Source: Hymenobacter negativus
GTDB lineage: Bacteria > Bacteroidota > Bacteroidia > Cytophagales > Hymenobacteraceae
Direction of reading: 5' to 3'
Assembly (NCBI RefSeq): GCF_016056375.1
Contig: NZ_JAEDAE010000003.1
Span: 1-64,000, forward strand
Length of the DNA stretch: 64,000 bases
Shown one piece after another: positions 27,592 to 35,997 of this stretch. Under the pieces are notes generated by a model. That model saw only the letters and a list, made by a program, of their open reading frames with translations. It had not been told where the DNA came from and ran no database searches. The position numbers were made by a program, and so were the translations under genes. Position 1 is the first letter of the stretch. Each line of letters opens with the position of its first letter.

Positions 27592-28179
27592 ATGCCTCGC
27601 CCCGATGCCCACCCCCAGTTCCAGCCCGCCAGCCGCGCCGAGTGGCGGCAGTGGCTGGCCGCGCACCACGCCAGCGCCCCTGGCGTGTGGCTGGTGTACT
27701 GCAAAAAAGCCAGCGGCCTGCCCAGCGTAACCTACGCCGAAGCCGTAGAGGAAGCCCTCTGCTTCGGCTGGATTGACTCGCACCCGCGCAAGCTCGACGC
27801 CGAGCGCTCGCAGCATCTCTACACGCCGCGCCGGCCCCGTAGCGGCTGGAGCCGGGTGAACAAGGAGCGGCTGGAGCGCCTCGAAGCCGCCGGCCAGCTC
27901 ATGCCCACCGGCCGGGCCGCCATTGCCCGCGCCAAGCAAAACGGGGCTTGGGAAAGCCTCGATGCCGCCGAGGCTGGCTTGGTTCCGGAAGATTTGGCTG
28001 CTGCCTTCGTTGCAAATGAAGCCGCGGCCCGGCATTTCACCGCTTTCGCGCCTTCGGCCCGCAAAGGCATTCTGACCTGGGTGCTGGGCGCGAAGCAGCC
28101 CGCAACCCGCGCCCGCCGCGTGGCCGAAGCCGTGCGAATGGCCGCGCTGGGCAAGCGGGCAAATTTCGACCGCGAATAA
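27592..28179 (+). CDS. YdeI/OmpD-associated family protein
   Basis: 195 residues, cytosolic. The family features are clear: SRAEWRQWLAAHHASAPGVWLVYCKK, VTYAEAVEEALCFGWIDSHPRKLD, YTPRRPRSGWSRVNKERLERL, GRAAIARAKQNGAWESLD, and the C-terminal AFAPSARKGILTWVLGAKQPATRARRV (the bacteriocin-resistance/OmdA part). Members are linked to envelope stress and antimicrobial peptide resistance in enterobacteria, with no known biochemical activity. Monocistronic, divergent from the NTF2-like gene. Confidence 0.88.
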   Translation: MPRPDAHPQFQPASRAEWRQWLAAHHASAPGVWLVYCKKASGLPSVTYAEAVEEALCFGWIDSHPRKLDAERSQHLYTPRRPRSGWSRVNKERLERLEAAGQLMPTGRAAIARAKQNGAWESLDAAEAGLVPEDLAAAFVANEAAARHFTAFAPSARKGILTWVLGAKQPATRARRVAEAVRMAALGKRANFDRE

Positions 28180-28213
28180 CCCAAAATCTGGCCCGCCCAT
28201 CGATGGGCGTGAG

Positions 28214-29059
28214 CTATTTCAGCACGTCTTTCAGCTCTTTCAGTCGGAATTGTTGGTCCGAAGCAATGAACTCGCGCATCATGGCGGCGTGGCCCGAGCC
28301 CACCAAAACCAACGCCTTGCCATCCTGGGGCGTCATCGTTTTTTGCACCAGCGAATACATGTACAAGTTGCGCCGGTACCACTCCGACACCAGGAACGCG
28401 CCCGCGAAATTGTCGGTAGTGCCCGCCCGGTTGAGGATGTCGAGGTAGAGGCCTTTGTTCAGGGCCAACTCTCCGGGGCTGTTGGCATCGAGCAGCAGTT
28501 GCGTGAGGGTGTAGGTTTCGAGCTTCTGGTTCTGGCTGGTTTCGTAGTGCTTGATGGCATCCTGCGATTTTTGCAGCAGGGCTACCTGCTTGGCCGCCTG
28601 CATGGCCTTCAGCACACTGTCGAACGGGAAGCTGGTTTTGGTATAGTCGAGGGCATAAATCCGGGTGAGATGGGCCTTTTTGCCCGCCCGGAAAGCCAGT
28701 TGAATGATTTCATTCTTCAGAAAGAAATTTTGACGCTTCGCGGGATAGGTGGTGCTGACGAACTGCTCAAACTGGCTGCCGAGGTAGGCGTTGTAAAGCT
28801 TATCCAGCTCAGGCTGCTCATCCCAGGGCCACTCCACAAAGATTTTATCGGGGTGAAAAGCGCTGATTTTTTGGGTAATGGTTTCCAGCTCCGCCTGCGC
28901 CTTGGGCGCCATCACGTCGAAGGTTTTGGTTTTGGCGACGTCGGCGCCGGGGTTGTGAAAGTGGAAGGTGCCCAGTAGCAGAATGTCGCTGGGCCGGGTT
29001 TGGGCCCCGCAGGTAGCCGCGACAAGGCAGGCGAACAGAAAAAAGAAAGCGTGTTTCAT
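28214..29059 (-). CDS. DUF5694 family exported protein (TraB/GumN-like)
   Basis: 281 residues. Signal peptide MKHAFFFLFACLVAATCGAQ, with Cys17 possibly a lipidation site. The domain opens with DILLLGTFHFHNPGADVAK and continues PDKIFVEWPWDEQPEL, RIYALDYTKTSFPF, and near the end KALVLVGSGHAAMMREFI. The GTFHFHNPG start and GSGH near the end resemble the paired motifs of the TraB/Tiki metal-dependent peptidase superfamily, so a hydrolytic role is possible (inference). DUF5694 is my family recollection. A perfect -7 box lies upstream at 29108. Starts further upstream lack a signal peptide. Confidence 0.8.
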   Translation of the reverse strand: MKHAFFFLFACLVAATCGAQTRPSDILLLGTFHFHNPGADVAKTKTFDVMAPKAQAELETITQKISAFHPDKIFVEWPWDEQPELDKLYNAYLGSQFEQFVSTTYPAKRQNFFLKNEIIQLAFRAGKKAHLTRIYALDYTKTSFPFDSVLKAMQAAKQVALLQKSQDAIKHYETSQNQKLETYTLTQLLLDANSPGELALNKGLYLDILNRAGTTDNFAGAFLVSEWYRRNLYMYSLVQKTMTPQDGKALVLVGSGHAAMMREFIASDQQFRLKELKDVLK

Positions 29060-29107
29060 GCGGAGTAGTGGAAAGGAGGGAGGAAATTTGGGCGGGGCGG
29101 CCGCGCG

Positions 29108-29134
29108 CAAAACTAAAACTATTGGGCCGGGCAA
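29108..29134 (-). promoter_or_regulatory. Promoter of the DUF5694 gene (TTG-N16-TAGTTTTG)
   Basis: On the minus strand, TTG (29134-29132), 16 nt, then the perfect TAnnTTTG box TAGTTTTG (29115-29108), 48 nt upstream of the start codon. The spacer is one short of the usual 17-23. Confidence 0.4.
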
Positions 29135-29222
29135 GTAGTCTTCCGGAGTCAAGCCCCGCCGGGCCGGTAAATGCCGTCCACCGCTGACGGGTTGCCTCGC
29201 CCCGCCTGATATTTTTGCCCTT

Positions 29223-30356
29223 ATGCTTTCCGAACCCACCTACCTCACGGCCCGCATGGCCGCCCCCATGATTGAAGCCCACTTCGCGCGGCACCGCGCC
29301 GCCAGCGTGGAGGACGAAAAATGCCTCGCCTCCCCGCCCGAAGCGCAGTGGGTCGAAGCCGTGATTGATGCGGCCTTCTGGGCCAGCCTGCGGCGGGAGG
29401 AGGGGCACCCGCCCCGCATTTCGCTGGCGCTGCTGCCGCTGGAGCAAGCCCGGCAGCCGCTGGTGTTTGGCCAGCGCCGCCGCCTCACGCCCGCCAACCT
29501 GCTCAAGCTGGCTCCCGCCGTGGAGCAGCCCGGCCTGCACCTGGGTGTGTGGCACGATGCCGACGGCCTCTACGTGTGGGGCACGGCCACGCGGGTGCCG
29601 CCGCTGTGCTTCGTGCTGGAGGTGGTCGAGCCCGGCCTGCTGGTGGTGAAGCACCGCCGCGCCGGCGGCTTCGGCAAGTTTGTGAACGTGGCCGTGCTGC
29701 GCGGCGACCACCTCCAGCTCGTCGATGAAGAGCACGGCGGCCTTAGTGACTGCGCGGCCCTGCGGGCCTTCCTGCCCGGCCGCAGCCTGCCGTCGCCCGA
29801 AACCGGCGAAACCGACAACGTACTGCTGGAACTGGCCGCTGCCATGCGCGCCCACGGCCGGGGCGGGCTGGTGCTGGTGGTGCCGCCCGGCTCCGAGCAG
29901 TGGCAAAAATCCATCGTGCAGCCCCTGAACTATCCCGTGGCTCCGGCCTACACCGGCATCCGGGCCGTGCAGCGGCCGGGCCAGTCGCGGCGCAAGTGGC
30001 AGGCCGCGCTGCGGCGCAACATTGGCATCGTGGGCGGCTTCACGGCCGTGGATGGGGCCACCGTCATCACCCGGGAATACACGCTGCTGGCTTTCGGGGC
30101 CAAAGTGGCGCGGGCCAAAACCAGCACGCCCGTCGAGCAGCTCGTCCTCACCGAGCCGGTGGTGGGCAGCGAGCCCCGCAACCTGCACCCCGCCCAAAAC
30201 GGCGGCACCCGCCACCTGGCCGCCGCCCAGTTCGTGCACGACCAGCGCGACACCATTGCCCTGGTGGCGTCGGTGGATGGGTTTTTCACGGTCTTCGCGT
30301 GGTCAGATTCCTTACAGCAGGTACACGCGCACAAGATTGACGTGCTGCTGCTGTGA
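29223..30356 (+). CDS. DACNV-type (DisA_N-related) putative sensor domain protein
   Basis: 377 residues, soluble. The C-terminal part contains GGTRHLAAAQFVHDQRDTIA, then LVASVDGFFTVFAW, which mirrors the GTRHRAA...VVVSEETG signature of DisA-type diadenylate cyclase domains. Bacteroidota carry a catalytically diverged relative annotated as probable sensor domain DACNV, and this is the best fit. The N-terminal two thirds are a separate alpha/beta region (PPRISLALLPLEQA, VPPLCFVLEVVEPGLLVVKH, GRGGLVLVVPPGS). Ligand binding, perhaps of a nucleotide, is inference. A TATTTTTG box ends only 5 nt before this ATG, so the true start may be 29256 (MAAPMIEAHF). Confidence 0.62.
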   Translation: MLSEPTYLTARMAAPMIEAHFARHRAASVEDEKCLASPPEAQWVEAVIDAAFWASLRREEGHPPRISLALLPLEQARQPLVFGQRRRLTPANLLKLAPAVEQPGLHLGVWHDADGLYVWGTATRVPPLCFVLEVVEPGLLVVKHRRAGGFGKFVNVAVLRGDHLQLVDEEHGGLSDCAALRAFLPGRSLPSPETGETDNVLLELAAAMRAHGRGGLVLVVPPGSEQWQKSIVQPLNYPVAPAYTGIRAVQRPGQSRRKWQAALRRNIGIVGGFTAVDGATVITREYTLLAFGAKVARAKTSTPVEQLVLTEPVVGSEPRNLHPAQNGGTRHLAAAQFVHDQRDTIALVASVDGFFTVFAWSDSLQQVHAHKIDVLLL

Positions 30357-30519
30357 GGCGCTGCGCCTTCGCCTCAACAAAACGGCAACCTTCCGTCCGT
30401 CCCTTGCGAATACCCTAAACCAACTACGCCGCCTGCATCATCTGGCTCTGCGCTTGTTGTTTATCGCCATGGCTTTCCCTCTTCAATTCCTGCTGGAAAC
30501 CGTTTTACCGCAACTTCTT

Positions 30520-30819
30520 ATGGGCAAGGACAAAAAGAAGCACTCGAAGAAGGACCAGGCTTCGGAGAATATTCTGGATGCTGTGGCCCTGTCAATCAAG
30601 AAGTTTCGGAAGGTGACCAAGGAAATATCCAAGCTTAGCACCGGCCAGAAGCTGGTGGGGAGCCTGGCGCTGGCCGCCGCCGGCCTGGTTTACATGGCCA
30701 CCCGCGACACCGACGAAACGGCCGCCAGCTCCGACGCCAAAGCCTTGACCGATGGTGCGGATGCCGTTGCGGCGCCCCACCGCCACCGCAAAGCCCCCAA
30801 GCATTTTTCCGAAGAATAG
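30520..30819 (+). CDS. Small Lys-rich single-span protein, copy 1
   Basis: 99 residues from MGKDKKKHSKKDQ. A very basic N-terminus, an amphipathic helix AVALSIKKFRKVTKEISKLSTGQKL, one hydrophobic helix (about 45-62, VGSLALAAAGLVYMATR) and an acidic/His-rich tail. It is a relative of the next gene (same Lys start, KK.RK, TTGQK-like motif, then the Ala/Gly helix). An in-frame ATG at 30469 would add a hydrophobic 17-residue leader and is less likely. Function unknown; possibly membrane- and nucleic-acid-binding. Confidence 0.6.
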   Translation: MGKDKKKHSKKDQASENILDAVALSIKKFRKVTKEISKLSTGQKLVGSLALAAAGLVYMATRDTDETAASSDAKALTDGADAVAAPHRHRKAPKHFSEE

Positions 30820-30870
30820 CCGGCGGCAAGTGCCCGCCCGGTCCCGCGTCATTCTCAATTAGCCCGCGCA

Positions 30871-31125
30871 ATGAAAAAGACCAAGGATAAAGCCGCCAAA
30901 AACAAGTCCGCTAAAAAGCAGACCCTGCTCGGCGGAGCCACCAAATCGCTCAAAAAGCTGCGCAAAAGCAAGCTCACCACCACCCAGAAGGTATTGGCGG
31001 GTGCGGCGCTCGCGGCCGTGGGCCTGGGCATGCTGGCAAAGCGCAACGGCAAGAATGGCCCTTCAACCAGCCCCGATACTGCCGCCGCCGAGGACAACCT
31101 CGCCGCACTGGACGCCAATGCCTGA
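30871..31125 (+). CDS. Small Lys-rich single-span protein, copy 2
   Basis: 84 residues: MKKTKDKAAKNKSAKKQ, then SLKKLRKSKLTTTQKVLAGAALAAVGLGMLAKRNG and an acidic Ala-rich tail. Same plan as copy 1, 51 bp upstream: basic head, KKLRK helix, TTQK turn, one Ala/Gly membrane helix, then an acidic tail. Likely a tandem duplication. Followed by a bidirectional terminator. Confidence 0.62.
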   Translation: MKKTKDKAAKNKSAKKQTLLGGATKSLKKLRKSKLTTTQKVLAGAALAAVGLGMLAKRNGKNGPSTSPDTAAAEDNLAALDANA

Positions 31126-31138
31126 TACCGCCTGTCCA

Positions 31139-31191
31139 CCGAAAAGCCCCGCTTCCGAAGCTGCGAAAGCTTCAGAAGCGGGGCTTTTCGG
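31139..31191. terminator. Bidirectional terminator with nested hairpin
   Basis: CCGAAAAGCCCCGCTTC and GAAGCGGGGCTTTTCGG form a perfect 17-bp stem around an inner AAGCT/AGCTT stem, between the convergent genes ending at 31125 and 31206. Confidence 0.75.
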
Positions 31192-31205
31192 TACAGGTCG
31201 AGCCG

Positions 31206-31685
31206 CTAGACGGCGGCTGGCGGCGTGGCGCTGGCTTTCTTCACGCGCACGGCGTTGGGGCCTTTGGCGCCCATCTCCACTTCAAAGCTCACTTTGTCGC
31301 CTTCCGAGATAGGGCCGCCGGCCAAGCCGTTGGCGTGCACGAAAATGCTTTCCTGCGTCACCGAATCTTTGATGAAGCCGTAGCCCTTCGAGTCGTTGAA
31401 GAAGGTAACCGAACCGGTGCGGACGGTGTCTTCCGGCTCGCGGTCTTCCTGCTTGGCCACGCTGATGCGGATGTCTTCGTCCTTGATGACCCGCTTCTTG
31501 GTGGGGTCGGGCGGGGTGGAGGTGATATTGCCGTCTTCGTCTACGTAAGCAAACATTTCCTCTAAGGCCGCCCCACTTTTGGCGTTGGCCTGGCGCTCGG
31601 CTTTGCGCTCTTCCTTTTCGGTTTTCTTCTTCGCGCGTTTTTTCTCGTTGTCTTTCTTACCAAATGTCTCTTGAGACCTACCCAT
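31206..31685 (-). CDS. Cold-shock domain protein with charged N-terminal extension
   Basis: 159 residues. The C-terminal half (about 88-152) is a cold-shock OB fold: TGSVTFFNDSKGYGFI with RNP1 KGYGFI (100-105), RNP2 IFVHA (114-118), then GDKVSFEVEMGAKGPNAVRV. It binds single-stranded RNA/DNA and acts as an RNA chaperone. The N-terminal 80 residues are a Lys/Glu-rich helix (about 10-34) and a linker containing FAYVDEDGNITSTPPDP, a layout common in Bacteroidota CspA-like proteins annotated as cold shock domain proteins. A TATCTTCG box at 31763-31770 would give a leader of about 70 nt, as cold-shock mRNAs often have. Confidence 0.9.
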   Translation of the reverse strand: MGRSQETFGKKDNEKKRAKKKTEKEERKAERQANAKSGAALEEMFAYVDEDGNITSTPPDPTKKRVIKDEDIRISVAKQEDREPEDTVRTGSVTFFNDSKGYGFIKDSVTQESIFVHANGLAGGPISEGDKVSFEVEMGAKGPNAVRVKKASATPPAAV

Positions 31686-31818
31686 AGTGCTGTGCTGCTA
31701 AATCTGTTGTGTCCGCCTGATGCAAATCTGATGAGAAAAGCAAGCGGAGGAGTGTATTACGACGAAGATACGAAATAACTAAAGGGCATTCAAGATTCCG
31801 CTTTTGCCGGGGCCATGC

Positions 31819-32622
31819 TTAAACCGGTAGCTTCCGGCCGTACACCCAATCGTCGATGTAGCGGGTGCCGGTTTCCTGCGACCAGGTGTCGTAGCCATTG
31901 GCCTGCAGGTAGTCTATCACAAGCTGCTTGGTGCGGAAAAACTCGTTGCCTTCTTCTTCAAACCGGAAATCGTGGCAGGCAATGGCCACGTTGGGAATAT
32001 CCAGTTCGGGCCGGGCAAATACGGTGCTGAAGAACCGTTCGGCACCTTCAATATTGATTTTCAGCAGGTCAATTCGCCGGATGCCCTCGGCCGCGCAAAA
32101 ATCCTCAAACGGCAGCCCGGGCACTTCGTAGGCCGTGCCAGCGCTTTGGCTGTTGAGCGAAGAAGACAAATAGCTGGTGGGGGCATCGTCAATGATGACG
32201 GGGCCCGGCTTATCGTTGATGGCAAGGTTGAATAGCTTCACATTGCGCAGTTGGCTGTCCTCAATCAGCTGACGCAATACCTGGTACACAGCCGGGTTGG
32301 CTTCAATGGCATAGACCCTGCCCGCTGGGCCCACCAGGTCGGTGTAAATGCTGGTTTCCTCGCCCAGGCCTGCGCCCACGTCCACCACGGTGTCGCCCGG
32401 CTGGGGGGTGTAGTAATGCGCGCTCACCCGCTTTACTTCTTTAGCCAGGTGTGCCCGGGTTAGGTACCAGCTAAATGACTCGCTGGCGATGCGAATATCA
32501 CCCAGGTCATATATGAAAAACCGCCCTTCGTTGATAACCTTCAGGGACTTAAGTGTTTGTTGGTTCCGCAGGTATCGCAGCTTGCAATACAGAAATAACA
32601 ACTGTTTATTCCGGATTTTCAT
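31819..32622 (-). CDS. FkbM family methyltransferase
   Basis: 267 residues, cytosolic. SAM-binding motif I is VVDVGAGLGEE (79-89) with the motif II acid in VYAIEANPAVY. The FkbM hallmark DLLKINIEGAE (185-195) is complete, followed by IPNVAIACHDFRF. FkbM enzymes O-methylate sugars or natural products; in isolated genes such as this, glycans or lipids are typical substrates. The N-terminal LLFLYCKLRYLRNQQ is basic and may touch the membrane. No glycosyltransferase cluster surrounds it. Confidence 0.88.
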   Translation of the reverse strand: MKIRNKQLLFLYCKLRYLRNQQTLKSLKVINEGRFFIYDLGDIRIASESFSWYLTRAHLAKEVKRVSAHYYTPQPGDTVVDVGAGLGEETSIYTDLVGPAGRVYAIEANPAVYQVLRQLIEDSQLRNVKLFNLAINDKPGPVIIDDAPTSYLSSSLNSQSAGTAYEVPGLPFEDFCAAEGIRRIDLLKINIEGAERFFSTVFARPELDIPNVAIACHDFRFEEEGNEFFRTKQLVIDYLQANGYDTWSQETGTRYIDDWVYGRKLPV

Positions 32623-32785
32623 AAGTAAGCGACAGGCGGGTGGAAAGGAAACCAGGTGCGGTTTGGCAGCGCAGAAAATGGCGGAATGATATGGTCAGCG
32701 CATTGGCAAGTAAACGATTTTATGTGAAACGCCAGTTAACCTGATTATTACCGTTAGGCGGCGGATGACAGTCGGCAAGGCTTGC

Positions 32786-33760
32786 TTAATGCGAATCTGC
32801 CCACCGGGTTTTGCGCCAGGCTTCACGTTGCGCGGGTGAGAGGAAAGTCCAGGCCACGAGGCGGCTTTTCTTCTGGCCCTGAGCCATTTCAATGGTGCGA
32901 ACTTCGGTGGCTCCCGCCGTTTGGAGGGCGCGGTACACACCGGGCAGGGTTTCTTTTTTGGAGACGAGCGAGGTGAACCAATAGGCGGTGCGGGGCCGCC
33001 GGCCGCTCTCCTGCACCATGCGCCGGATGAAGCTGGCCTCGCCCCCTTCGCACCACAGCTCGTTGTTCTGGCCGCCAAAGTTCAGGACCGGCCGGGGGCC
33101 GCGCCCGGTGCCCAGGCCCGCGGCTTTGCGCTGTGAGCCGGCCGCCGCCGCCGCCGCCGAGGCATGGAACGGCGGGTTGCACATAGTCATATCGAATACT
33201 TCGCCAGCCTGAATGAGGCCGTCGAAAATGCGGGTGCGGGCCGGTTGCAGGCGGGCCTCGATGGCCCCGGCCAGGGCGGGGTTGGCGGCCTCAATCTGCT
33301 GGGCGGCGCGCACGGCCACGCCGTCGATGTCGGAGCCCACGAAGTGCCAGCCGTATTCGCGCCGGCCAATGATGGGGTAGATGCAGTTGGCCCCCACGCC
33401 CACATCGAGCACCGTAATTTCTTCACCGGGCGGCAGCACGCCGCCGTTGCTTTCGGCCAATAAATCAGCCAGGTAATGCACGTAGTCGGCCCGGCCCGGG
33501 ATGGGCGGGCACAGGTAGCCCTTCGGAATATCCCAGTGTTCGACGTTATAAAAATGCTTCAGCAGGGCGCGGTTTAGGGCCTTCACGGCGGCAGGATTGG
33601 CGAAATCAATCGACAGGCTGCCGTGGGGGTTGGGCCGCACAAAGGCCGCCAGCTCCGGGCTGACTTTGCTGAGCAGCGGAAAGTCGTAGGGCGCGCGGTG
33701 CGGATTGCGCGGGTGCAGCTGGTCTTTTTCGGCGAGGGGAGGGGTAGTGTTAGGCTTCAT
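32786..33760 (-). CDS. rlmF: 23S rRNA (adenine(1618)-N6)-methyltransferase
   Basis: 324 residues. The family pattern is clear: HPRNPHRAPYDFPLL at the start, LNRALLKHFYNVEHWDIPKGYLCPPIPGRADYVHY, SAM motif VLDVGVGANCIYPIIG (117-132), GSDIDGVAV, and the N6-adenine methylase motif NPPF (195-198) within MTMCNPPFHAS, then LNFGGQNNELWCEGGE and FTSLVSKKETL. It methylates A1618 of 23S rRNA on the E. coli numbering. Length is slightly longer than in E. coli. It starts 12 bp after the stop of the hypothetical gene at 33773, so the two may be co-transcribed. Confidence 0.95.
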   Translation of the reverse strand: MKPNTTPPLAEKDQLHPRNPHRAPYDFPLLSKVSPELAAFVRPNPHGSLSIDFANPAAVKALNRALLKHFYNVEHWDIPKGYLCPPIPGRADYVHYLADLLAESNGGVLPPGEEITVLDVGVGANCIYPIIGRREYGWHFVGSDIDGVAVRAAQQIEAANPALAGAIEARLQPARTRIFDGLIQAGEVFDMTMCNPPFHASAAAAAAGSQRKAAGLGTGRGPRPVLNFGGQNNELWCEGGEASFIRRMVQESGRRPRTAYWFTSLVSKKETLPGVYRALQTAGATEVRTIEMAQGQKKSRLVAWTFLSPAQREAWRKTRWADSH

Positions 33761-33772
33761 TAATGGGAATAA

Positions 33773-34615
33773 TTACGTCGTTTTATAGAGGTACCAGCCC
33801 TCGCCCAGCGGCCGGAGCACGATGAGGCCATCGGGCTGCATGGCGGGCAGCAGCGCCGCCTCGGGCTGGTAGAGCAGACCCACCGTGCTGTCAATTTTGC
33901 CGCCGATGACGAACTCCAGGCAACTGCCGCAGGCGGTGGCGCGCCGCGTGACGCGGCCCAGATAGAGCTGCCGCAGCAGGGCGTGCACGGCCGGGTCGGC
34001 GTTGGCGGCTTGTTCGTCAGTAGCTTCGTCGGCCCCGATAGTAGCGTCGAAAAACCGGCCGCTTTGAACCCGGCTCAGCACTTCCTGGAAGGCGGCCCGG
34101 TGCTGGTAGAAATGCGCGGCAATGTCGGCGTCGGCGCTGGTCCAGAGGCGCAGGTTGCCGATGGTGAAATCGTGGCTGGCGTCGGGGTGCTTGCGGTTGT
34201 AATCGGCCACTTCGGCGGGCGGCATGGCGGCCAGTAGCGCCACCATGGGCGGCCCCAGGTGCGTCATGGCCAGGTTGCGGATGGCGCCCAGCTTCCAGCC
34301 TTCGGCCTCGCGGCGGAAGTGCAGGTAAAAATCTCGGCGGCTCACGGAGTCGCGCAGCTCCACGGCCACCACGGCCGTGGCCGAATCCTGCCGCACCAGC
34401 TGGCAGGCGCGCTGCACGCGGGGCGGAATCTGCTGGCCCAGGGTCTGGCGCTTGGCCTGGCCGGCCACCTCGCAGCAGAGGTAGCTTTTCATGGCGGGCC
34501 ATCCGGTGGGTGCCACGAACTGCTGGGCAATGACGAGCGGCGGCAGGGGCGCGGGGCGGGCCCATGTGGCCAGGCCGGGCAGCCAGAGGCAGAGTAGCAG
34601 GAAGAAATGCTTCAT
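33773..34615 (-). CDS. Exported hypothetical protein
   Basis: 280 residues. A signal peptide (MKHFFLLLCLWLPGLATWA) is clear. The rest is a soluble alpha/beta region with no motif I recognise. Notable pieces are SYLCCEVAGQAKRQTLGQQ, SVSRRDFYLHFRREAEGWKLGAIRNLA (which looks like an NTF2/DUF4348-type strand pair), ATACGSCLEFVIGGKID with paired cysteines, and LRPLGEGWYLYKTT at the end. Probably periplasmic. It lies immediately upstream of rlmF on the same strand. Confidence 0.7.
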   Translation of the reverse strand: MKHFFLLLCLWLPGLATWARPAPLPPLVIAQQFVAPTGWPAMKSYLCCEVAGQAKRQTLGQQIPPRVQRACQLVRQDSATAVVAVELRDSVSRRDFYLHFRREAEGWKLGAIRNLAMTHLGPPMVALLAAMPPAEVADYNRKHPDASHDFTIGNLRLWTSADADIAAHFYQHRAAFQEVLSRVQSGRFFDATIGADEATDEQAANADPAVHALLRQLYLGRVTRRATACGSCLEFVIGGKIDSTVGLLYQPEAALLPAMQPDGLIVLRPLGEGWYLYKTT

Positions 34616-34660
34616 CCGAAGGCTAACGGCAAACCGGGGAGTGATAATTCCGCCGCTGAC

Positions 34661-35755
34661 CTAGCGCGGTCGGGCCGGGCCTTTGCGCCCCGTGCCGGAT
34701 TTGCCCTTGCCGCTGGCGGCCGGGCGGGTGCCCAGATTGCCGGTTTTGGGCCGGGCCGAACCACTCGCGCTGCCGCTTTTGGGGCGTGAGCCGCCGCTAC
34801 CGCCGGGGCTAGCTTTGGCCGGGCGCTTGGTGCCGCCCTGGCCGGGTTTGGTGCCGGCTGCGCCGGGCTTTTCGGGGCGAGGGCCCCACCAGCCGGTGCC
34901 CGATGGGTTGTACATCGTCGGCGGGCCGGGCTTACGGGGGCGTGGGGCGGGGCGGCCGTCGTTTGTATTCTGACCCTGCGGGGCGGATTTGGTGGTTTTG
35001 GGGCGGCTGCGGCCGCCGGAGGCTTCTTCGGTGCCGCTCGAATGGGCCACCATTTTCATGATGCCGGCGACTTCTTCGGGCGTCATTTCGCGCCAGTCCC
35101 CCACGGGCAGGCCTTTGAGGCTGATGTTCATGATGCGGACGCGCTCCAGCTTCACCACTTCGTAGCCGAAATGCTCCACCATGCGCCGAATCTGACGATT
35201 CAGCCCTTGCACCAGCGTGATGCGGAAGATGTAAGGCGTTTCCTTCTGAATGACGCACTTTTTGGTGACCGTGCCCAGCATGGGGATGCCGTGGGCCATT
35301 TCGTCCAGCATGCGGTCGGTGAGGATGCGGTCGACGGTCACCACGTACTCCTTTTCGTGCTGGTTGCCGGCTCGCAGAATCTTGTTCACGATGTCGCCGT
35401 CGCTGGTCAGGAAAATCAGGCCCGACGAGTCCTTGTCCAGCCGTCCGATGGGGAATACGCGGGCGGCGTGGTTCACGTAGTCCACGATGTTGCCGCGCAC
35501 GCCCGGTTCCGAGGTGCTGGTGATGCCCACCGGCTTGTTAAAGGCCAGGTACACGGCATCTTCGGCTTGCTTGGGCTCCAGCTTATGGCCGTTCACGGTC
35601 ACGCGGTCGCGCGGGCCCACCTGGTCGCCAATCTGGGCAGGCTTGCCGTTGAGCAGCACCGCGCCTTCGGCAATGTAGCGGTCGGCCTCGCGTCGCGAGC
35701 ACAGCCCGCTTTCGCTGATGAACTTATTGAGGCGCGTGTACGAGGCAGCAGGCAT
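34661..35755 (-). CDS. rluF: RluF/RluB-like 23S rRNA pseudouridine synthase with basic C-terminal tail
   Basis: 364 residues from [12 protein letters not shown]. An S4 RNA-binding domain (about 5-52, [20 protein letters not shown]) precedes the RsuA/RluB/E/F catalytic domain: [21 protein letters not shown] with catalytic Asp107, and [20 protein letters not shown]. The segment [23 protein letters not shown] favours RluF (U2604 in E. coli numbering). From about 245 a long Gly/Pro/Lys/Arg-rich disordered tail follows, probably RNA-binding, as often in Bacteroidota. The start is supported by a perfect TACCTTTG box 49 nt upstream; the longer frame has no S4 homology. Confidence 0.88.
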   Translation of the reverse strand: MPAASYTRLNKFISESGLCSRREADRYIAEGAVLLNGKPAQIGDQVGPRDRVTVNGHKLEPKQAEDAVYLAFNKPVGITSTSEPGVRGNIVDYVNHAARVFPIGRLDKDSSGLIFLTSDGDIVNKILRAGNQHEKEYVVTVDRILTDRMLDEMAHGIPMLGTVTKKCVIQKETPYIFRITLVQGLNRQIRRMVEHFGYEVVKLERVRIMNISLKGLPVGDWREMTPEEVAGIMKMVAHSSGTEEASGGRSRPKTTKSAPQGQNTNDGRPAPRPRKPGPPTMYNPSGTGWWGPRPEKPGAAGTKPGQGGTKRPAKASPGGSGGSRPKSGSASGSARPKTGNLGTRPAASGKGKSGTGRKGPARPR

Positions 35756-35804
35756 GGGCAGGTAAAATATCAAAAAGTAGAAACGCGACGCACATGCGCC
35801 CCGG

Positions 35805-35812
35805 CAAAGGTA
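35805..35812 (-). promoter_or_regulatory. -7 element of the pseudouridine synthase gene (TACCTTTG)
   Basis: Perfect TAnnTTTG on the minus strand, 49 nt upstream of the ATG at 35755. Confidence 0.45.
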
Positions 35813-35997
35813 CGCCGTGCAGAAACGGGGCTGTCCCGATGCCCCATCGGTGACTATATGGGGCACAAAACAGGTATTCTGCTCGGCCTTGGCGCCGGGC
35901 TGCCGCGCCGGCCGGCACAACTTCCGCCAAAGCGCCACCGTATCAGCCCCTAAAAATGGCTACATGGCCGTTTTTAATTCCTTAATTTTTGCATTCC

